Shown: positions 54,695 to 64,000 of the stretch, piece after piece
Layout: every line of letters starts with the position of its first letter
How positions within the stretch are numbered: the first letter of the stretch is position 1
NCBI GenBank assembly: GCA_014905825.1
Contig: JACGCN010000018.1
Location: 248,001 to 312,000, forward strand
Direction of reading: 5' to 3'
Source: Lyophyllum atratum
Lineage: Eukaryota > Basidiomycota > Agaricomycetes > Agaricales > Lyophyllaceae
DNA length: 64,000 nucleotides
Notes under the pieces: model-generated
Seen by the model: only the letters and a program-made list of their open reading frames with translations
Database searches by the model: none
Told to the model about the DNA's origin: nothing
Translations under genes and position numbers: made by a program

Positions 54695-56695
54695 TCAGTC
54701 GTCGTTCGAGCCTGAGGCTAGGAGACCCAGATATTCACAATCCTCCTCCAGTCGATTCGCCTCCACCACTACAACACTACCGTCCGATGATGCGGTGCAT
54801 TCGGTTCCTTTATGTTCCTTCAATTGGCGGAGGTCGAGGAAACCGGCAACTTTCAAAAAGATATCATGCCAATTTACCTCCTCGAATTTCTCCATCGTCG
54901 GCGTGTACTGTGTCATTGGTTTGTTGGACTGCGCCGCGCTGGGCGCCCCCATCGAGCTTTCACTGTCGATCAGATGTTCGCCGTAGAACTGCGCTGAGAA
55001 GCCATATCTTTCAATGAAGGCACCTGACTCCCAGGCTCTGAGTGCGTGCTCAACCTATATTTATCATGAGCCGCAGTACTATGAGCGTACGAGACCTGGC
55101 GCACTGCTTGTATGGCCAGTACCAGCGCCCCAAACGGCGGTTTATCGTCCCATATTCTCGGATATTCATCGATCGCATGGTAGTGCGCGAGCGCGAGCGT
55201 GCGAAGCACGAATTGTGACCTAAATGGAACCTGGGATGTGGTTTCTTCGGCATTGATATAGTATATTGACAATATGACATACCTCTTGACACGCACTTCC
55301 GCCCTCTTCCTCACAGTCCCAATAGAAAGACCCTGACTTGCCGTCCTCCTCTTCCCACTCAAGCATTTCCGCCACAGTCTGCTTGATTTTGTCTTTGTCC
55401 GTAGAGCGATCGCGGTCCAAATCAACAAAGTATTCCTTGACGGTGTCCGTGGCAGTCGTGCTGAAGGCTTGACGCCATTTTTTCAGATGATGAGTGGCCT
55501 AGAACGATCGCAAGTGTGAGGAGGTGCGCATCGGATGGTAAGGAAGGAGAGGTACAAGTATACTCCACACATCCTCGTCTTCTACTTTGTGCTCTCCCTC
55601 GCCGTATCCAGCGTCGACGATGGCCTGAACTTCATCTGTGCTGAGAGTTTTCCAGGGATCTCCCACTCGATTACCGACCTTTTTGAAGACCAACGTGGCG
55701 AAGCGAGCTGAAAACTCCGGATCTGTCAACGGTGGGAGGTGTGTTGGGCTGCCGGCGTTCGCATCCTTCTTTGCAGCGGCAAGTTGTTCCATCGATATTT
55801 TAAAACTATCATAGAACGCGTCTACATGCTGTGTAGACATAAGCTGGAGTCCAGAAAATCTGAGTCGGCGTAGCAGCTTGTAAAATGACGCGTTAAGCAC
55901 CAAGTGACCGACCATGTCCCAAAGAGGTCTTACATTGAGGTTTTCGAAAGCAACACCGGAAGGGAAGGCACATTCTTTGGCCTCGGACCCGTCTTCAAGA
56001 ACACTTTTTGTGAAGGCCAAAAGGCGACAATGCTGAGAGTTGATTTGGCGGAACGTTTTTTCAACACGGTCCCATGTGCTAGAATTCGCTTCAAGTTTCA
56101 AAAACCATCGAGGGGGCATGAATCGTACGTCGTTAAGGAATTGGCTTCCTCAATCATTTTCTTCCTGAGTTCATTCCTCTCTGTCAGCTCCGACGCCCGC
56201 GTGTTCTCCAGAATCTCTGCGAGCGACTTCATCCGAGTCGGTATCTCTTCCGCCTGTTGGAATAAGGCATGACTTTCCTGAAATGCAGGTGTCAGGGAAG
56301 CCACGCCGCCGATTTATGGTATATAACGAAAGGCTTACTTGGCATGACTGAATAAGGTCGGTGGCAGTTTTTACGACGTCGGCAGCTCCAGGAATTTCGG
56401 CGAGCCCGGAATCTCCAAGACATTCTTCATGTAGAGGAACGCGCTCAAGGAATGATTGTAGAGCCTTGAGGAGCTTCTTCGCTGACTCGACTGCATCTTC
56501 ACGAGTAGGTGGTTTTCTGAACACGCCAACATTGTCTGGCCCTAGCGGCCATTCTCTGTCGGAAATTCGGGAGCGCTAGATATGACGTCGTAAATGCGCA
56601 CGTCACCATTGTCACATCTAGAGACGACAACTCACCCGACTTTGATCATCGTCCAAATACGAGGCGGCGCTCCAAGGCAACCATGGAAAGCACAT
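54695..56695 (-). CDS. DUF6532-like agaricomycete protein
   Basis: Seven or so exons in frame: 56636-56695, 56339-56575, 56129-56277, 55556-56078, 55283-55498, 55096-55230, 54695-55054, about 559 residues. The N-terminus MCFPWLPWSAASYLDDDQS is followed by PLGPDNVGVFRKPPTRED and a long helical region. The C-terminal third reads FVLRTLALAHYHAIDEYPRI, KPPFGALVLAIQAVR, HALRAWESGAF and GFSAQFYGEHL, matching the pattern of DUF6532, a domain expanded in mushroom genomes and often linked to repeat-rich loci. Function unknown. The last intron uses GTCTCG as donor, which is weak; GTGCGC twelve bases upstream is an alternative. Confidence 0.72.
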
Positions 56696-56978
56696 CGTTG
56701 GAAAGCAAAGGCGAGTGAGGGCCAAGAGTTTGCTGGTGCGCCATTGCTGTCTATCCCTTTGATCGAGGTCTCACAACTCACAGTCCGCCGAGACAATCCA
56801 GAACAGCCGCATTATGCGTGCCTTGTTTAACCTGCTGCGCGTAGAAAGTGAAAAAGGTTATTAATACTAAGTATACAAGCGCAAGCGCCAACAGAGCGTA
56901 ATCCGTAAGTAAATGAACAAGTTAAGACATTCAAGTTTTCGTCACTCATTGGTATCATCGGTGAGCGTACATAACCAT

Positions 56979-59486
<2,508 letters not shown>

Positions 59487-61239
59487 TCTGGCGGAGTCAG
59501 AGGAAGAGATAGAGCACAAAGAACCCCCGCCCAAGACGGGGCACCTTTTAAGGGAACCGCGGGGAGTTTTTGATCTATCAAAAAATGGTCGGATCGGATG
59601 CAAAGCCAGGCTGTGGGGCAGGGTGGGGAAATACCAAATCCCATTTGTTAACCGCGGGAGCTCAGATCGTCTCCTGAGATCCAGGGAGATTGTCCTGGGA
59701 ACTTCATTGATCGAGATGGATCGTCCTGGAGATGAAGGAAAGGAGGAGCTGCCTGTTCTGCGCGTTCTGCAGCGCCATTCAGAACGAAGAACATGTCTTT
59801 TGAGTGCCCAAGGAATTGACCGTCGCCGATTCGGTGGAGAAGAACCAAACATTGGTTTGCCAAATACCCTAATTTAGACAACTCCTTCTCGGCAATCACC
59901 ACACGCGCAAAAAATGGAATTTTGAGGATTCAGCCGCCGCCCAAGGAGCGACATAGACGTAGAGTGTGAAATTCGCCGCTTCCTGTCGCGATGAGGACGA
60001 GTCTGGATCCCTTCAGAGGGAAGGTGAGCTCAGGTCTAGATACGCATAACCCATCGTGGGGTTGGAGAGGGTTGGAGTCGTGAAACTTCCATATCAGAAA
60101 ATTACATCACTGACGCTGAATGACAAATTTCGAAGATGCGTGTGCATGTGGTATGTTTGATTGCAGCTCGTTGCTGCTGAGACTTGGGCTGACTTCGTAG
60201 GCTTTGTTTCCGGCGGTATGAAGACCGGTATCTGTATCTCCATGCGTCGTTGCTGCCCATCACCCCTGCAGCAAGTTGAGATACAGCACAAATGAATGCA
60301 TATGAAGCGCACGATAGGGTACCGGTGGGGTGCAAGAGTTGTGGCTGAGAGACATGTGTGCCTTGAAGATAAATGACACGGGTTGCCATCGCGCTTCATT
60401 TTGCCGCCGCGCAATTTGCAAACAAGCAGAGAAAAAAAGAGGCACAGAAACAAATAGAGTTGGACGTCATTCTCCGCCTTAGTGCCTCGTGACGACACTG
60501 ACGATCGACAAGTCGATCAGTAAGACTAATGAGGATGACGATATCCTTTTTTTTTGGAAACGGTGGAGGCATGACAAGTCATCGTGGGGACTGTTTTTCC
60601 CGATAGTGGGGAAGGGAGTGAAGGAGAAGTGAGGGGAAGGGAGCGGGACGCGGGGGAGGCGGGGGGAGGGGGTTACGCGGTTCGACATGCCGGAGATAGG
60701 GGCGGTTAATAGTTACCGATACCATGCGACGTGGAGGTGGGTGGAGGCGGGGGCGGGGTGAACTGTTACCAAAATCAAATCAGAATGATCTACATCCGAA
60801 CCTGGGAAATACACTCAGCCGCGTTTTTCAAGCAAACTCGAGGGATCATACCGTTAAAGCTGCCGCTATAAGTTTGAACCAGCTAATGACTTTGGTCAAC
60901 GAAGGCCTTCTACTTGCTATGCCTCTCCTTTTCGTTCGTCGGGACCGCTGTCGACTCACTACGCGCTGTAGCGCCTGCCCACGAGGGAACGACGCGAGAT
61001 CAAAATAGCTGTCGCGTATTCGATGAGCCTATGGAGCGATGATGAAGTTATGCGAGGTGAGTGAGCCGAGACCGCAGTTGGTGGAGGAAGTGAGGTTAAG
61101 GACTTAGGACTTAGCAGATCGGCTTGGACGGCGGAGAACGCGCGGACGTAGGGGCGTGTGGTCAGGGCAAACTCCGTGAAGACGATCCACTCTCAGCTAC
61201 TCTCAGTCTGGCTTGTTAGCGAATATGTATGGATATAGT
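59487..61239. other. Intergenic, no gene recognised
   Basis: Upstream of the sugar porter. Contains purine-rich runs around 60610-60670 and short frames only. Confidence 0.45.
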
Positions 61240-61565
61240 GCTACCACCTGTAAGACCTCGGCGCAGATCAGCCTCAAGGCATGCAGGAAGTTGGACTGAG
61301 GATTGTCCCACCTTGGCTGTCCTTGAGACAAGAGCTTGCCAGACGTTGATCATGAAACGGAGTTCGCGCTCGTCCGGAAGACAATTAGACCATGACCTCT
61401 GACATCAAATTTGGGCCCTTGGCCATGATCCCGTGCAGGTGGGCACGCACGTTATCGGTCTTCACGATGCACGCAGGGCAAAGTAGTGTCTCCTCGTCGA
61501 ATTCTTGTCGTGTTTGACGTGTTTGTCTAGTGTAATGTGGGTGGGTTCGATGACGCTCTGCGATA
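61240..61565 (-). pseudogene. Coding-like fragments of unknown origin
   Basis: Minus-strand pieces ETLLCPACIVKTDNVRAHLH and, in another frame, DERELRFMINVWQALVSRTA have protein-like composition, but stops and frame changes separate them. They may be a decayed gene lying just downstream of the helicase remnant. Confidence 0.3.
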
Positions 61566-61839
61566 TATGAACAGAAGGGAAACATACTCTTGAATTATGG
61601 TTTATATGCGCTCAGAAGCGTCAAGTGGTTGCCATCGAGAAGAACTGTGCACAGTTGATTTGCAGTGACTGCTTCTCGCTTTTGGGTTCTTGGTAAGATC
61701 CTGACAGTAGGCACTAAACAGCCGATTTATATATCAGTATAGGATTCTCCGGCCACACACGGGGAATGTTATGACGTACGAGACATGGGAGAAGCGATCA
61801 TTCTATGTCACTACTAATTATCGCGAAGATCTTTGGAAA

Positions 61840-62545
61840 CAGAAAAAGCTCCGTCAATTCCGGGTGTTGGAGAAATAGGAAATGGCATACCTGATGCTCG
61901 AGCACAAATTCGCGTTGTGAGATTGCCGTCGTCTTCAAGCGCAGCAATCTTGAGAGCTGCTCTAGAGCACGCATTGGCGTCTCTAAAGCCAGCATTGGCC
62001 CAGCCAAACTGCACGATTCCTGGGTAAGCAAGATGTAAAGATCGTGAGATGACTCTCTTGGAGTCCACTCAAACGCACCTCAACATAAGTTTCACCGAGG
62101 TCAACAGATACCCGCTGCTACTGCCGCAGCGGGGTCTAGTAATACAGTGGGATGCGCAGGAAGGGCGTCTGCGAGTCCGGGTCTTGGTTGACAAGGTCAT
62201 CCGCCTCGAGCTTGATCTCCCGACACATCCTCAGTCTCCTCCTCGCCCGTCAGGAAGAGGAGGATGTCACCAGGCTCTTCTCTACGGTGTATCACGGCGG
62301 ATGGCGGCCTCGACTTAATCGGGTTCGCGCTTAGTTGCGTAGTGAACCTCGGTGGGGTGTATGCGTCCAGGGACCTTGAAGACCAGCGCTGCGGCTTTCG
62401 ACGTGAGCTCAAAGTACTTCCGAGACTTGAGCGTGTCAAGTGTCGCGGATATGATGATAATTTCGAGTTGACTTCGTCTCTTTGCAAGGGTTTTCAGAAA
62501 CGCTATAAGAATTTCAGTGGCCAGGCGCGTTCATGCGCTTCGTAG
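61840..62545 (-). pseudogene. Prp43-like DEAH-box RNA helicase remnant
   Basis: Reading on the minus strand with frame changes gives EAHER (motif II, its first Asp changed to Tyr) at about 62545, ATEILIAFLKTLAKRRSQLE, IISATLD (motif III), KVPGRIHPTEVHY, REEPGDILLFLTGEEETED, REIKLEADDLVNQDPDS and, near 61950, ALEDDGNLT. The order and wording are those of Prp43/Prp22-type splicing helicases. Motif I, the QRAGRAGR block and the C-terminal domains are missing, and there are several stops and indels. A non-functional partial copy. Confidence 0.75.
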
Positions 62546-62570
62546 AGGTTGATCATAGATTATCGAGAAA

Positions 62571-63307
62571 GAACCGGATTGTTCGTTGCTTCAGCGGAGC
62601 TTTGACGCCGATGGCAATACCAACAACCTCATAATAAACAAACAGTTCTGCTTATAGCGAGAAGAGTGTGCCGTATACACGTAGAGCAGTGAACAGCACA
62701 ATGGGAGACCAAGAACTGTGAAGGACATGCAATCGCGGGGTATAAAAGGGGACGTCGTGGTCATACATGTACAAATAATCCAAATCCAAATTTGGTTATC
62801 CCGCCCTTTCTCACTGCGACCGACATGCTTGACCTCCATTAGCCCGTTGCATAGGCTGCGCCCCCTTCTTCAGCTGTTTTCGTGCGAAAAGGACCATGAG
62901 CAAGTGAGCCTTTTTTATCCCTAAATTGAAGCCTTAGCAACTCGAATCTCGTCGAAGTTGCTCTGTCCTGATAGTTGATTTAGATCCTAACAGGATCCCC
63001 TCGCTATGTTAGCAGCGCCGATGGGATAGCAATGCACATGTCTTACCACAGCGCCCGTCGCCCATGCCTCAAGGTTGCCGAGGAGAATCCATTCGTTCCG
63101 AATACCCTAACTGTCTATCCACAGCCTTTGTCGACAAGTGACATGGTTCAAACTTCAATCCAATCCTAGATTGCTATCATGTTGCTTTGAATCGTATAAC
63201 CTAGTGGAAACAAAGCTTTTCCGTTCATTCTTCTCCTCCTCCTGGGACGACACATCTGCAGACTTAACACGCTGCATTAATGACCTCAGGGTTGGCCTAA
63301 AAACCCG
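62571..63307. other. Intergenic; one orphan TATA box
   Basis: TATAAAAG at 62741-62748 sits in GGGG-TATAAAAG-GGG with no recognisable long coding sequence behind it. The first ATG after it (62824) opens a six-codon frame only. Confidence 0.4.
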
Positions 63308-63315
63308 TATAAAAG
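63308..63315 (+). promoter_or_regulatory. TATA box of the Cys-rich gene
   Basis: TATAAAAG, 40 bp before the ATG at 63348. Confidence 0.45.
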
Positions 63316-63347
63316 GAACCCTTTGACGTGTCAGCTCTTGGAAGATC

Positions 63348-64000
63348 ATGTTTGGCACCCTCGTGTTTTTCGCGCTGCATGTAGCTGCTCCCTTGCTCCC
63401 CTTGTCCTGGCATCACCCCAGACGCCTAGTAATTCCTTGACATCCGCGCCCTCCAGCCACGCCGGCTCGGGCATCACGTTTCCAAGTCCTCCGAATGGCG
63501 CAGACTCTCCCAGGCCAGAATTCAAGCGAGAAACGGGGCTCCTGACCGGATTACTTGCGCGCCAGACCTGCGGAGCTGAATATGGTCGTTGTTCCAAGGG
63601 CGTCTGTGGTACTCTCGATGGGTCGTGTTGTGACGGGGGTGGTATGTGCTTTCCCAGTGATCCATGCCTATCACCTCGTTAACGGGACCTGGTCATGATT
63701 GGGCAGCATAAATGTTGTTTCCGTCAGAACTGGTGTTATCGCGGCGGATGTTGTCCGCGAACCCAAATTGGGTGTGATGGATCTTGTTGTTCCAGTGGGC
63801 TCGGCTGTTGTGGTGCGTCCCCCCCCCTCTAAGGCTTTCATGTTTAGGATGATTAGCTGACGTGAGCTTGCAGAAACGACAACCCTTTATGCGTCGGACA
63901 AGCGGATTAAGTATACAGGCGGTTGGGCGAATGCCATTTCATCGTGCCAAGCATGGTACGGTGAAACCACCAAAGCAACTACAGCATCGGCCACATCAAT
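63348..64000 (+). CDS. Cys-rich secreted-type protein (partial, runs off right edge)
   Basis: The ATG at 63348 opens a hydrophobic start, MFGTLVFFALH. The main body is in another frame, so an early intron (for example 63381-63422) or a frameshift is needed. Body blocks are RQTCGAEYGRCSKGVCG, DGSCCDGG, then beyond about 63705 CCFRQNWCYRGGCCP, IGCDGSCCSSGLGCCG, and after a further intron (about 63815-63873) TLYASDKRIKYTGGWA. Dense CC pairs and the later RIKYTGGW strand resemble mushroom surface proteins that combine a Cys-rich module with a beta-sandwich domain. The link between the first and second Cys blocks is not clean: an in-frame stop appears with the only good splice sites. Possibly a pseudogene. 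Confidence 0.5.

Overview
The window is nuclear DNA of a basidiomycete fungus, most likely an agaricomycete. Genes are split by many 50-70 bp GT-AG introns, intergenic gaps are short, and the recognisable proteins are fungal: cyclophilin, septin, a QDE-1-like RNA-dependent RNA polymerase, an Acr3 arsenite transporter, a GH55 beta-1,3-glucanase, and a DUF6532-like protein of a kind seen in mushrooms. The species is not identified. All exon boundaries were read by eye from splice signals and frame continuity.

Left part (1-8.4 kb): the 5' part of a cyclophilin gene, a small unknown gene, a six-hairpin glycosidase-like secreted enzyme, a short helical-domain gene, a direct repeat and a 359 bp miniature inverted-repeat element.

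Transposon block (8.4-17.6 kb): the most unusual part. Two nearly identical ~483 bp terminal inverted repeats, flanked by a perfect 9 bp direct repeat (AGTTGGAGG), enclose 9.2 kb. I find no transposase inside, only pieces of ordinary genes: an ARM-repeat protein, an EH-like protein present as two oppositely oriented halves, and others, several frameshifted or truncated. This looks like a Mutator-type element that has captured host gene fragments. A second, younger 1.2 kb inverted-repeat element carrying a broken RecQ-helicase fragment is nested in its left arm.

Middle (17.6-38.1 kb): a membrane protein, an unknown helical protein, a NAPE-PLD-like metallo-hydrolase, a 22-exon GH55 exo-beta-1,3-glucanase with a probable 3 nt microexon, an FCP1/NIF-type HAD protein, a patch of tandem repeats and tRNA-like elements, and an RNAi-type RNA-dependent RNA polymerase.

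Right part (38.1-64 kb): several short fold-back elements, three secreted DUF5648-like proteins (two with long Gly/Asn-rich linkers), a small mitochondrial-type protein, a septin, the Acr3 transporter, a DUF6532-like gene, a sugar-porter MFS transporter, a decayed Prp43-like helicase fragment, and a Cys-rich secreted-type gene running off the edge.

Genes are not grouped into an obvious metabolic cluster. Shared themes are secreted wall or carbohydrate-acting proteins, transport, and repeat-rich DNA in a region that also holds an RNA-silencing polymerase.
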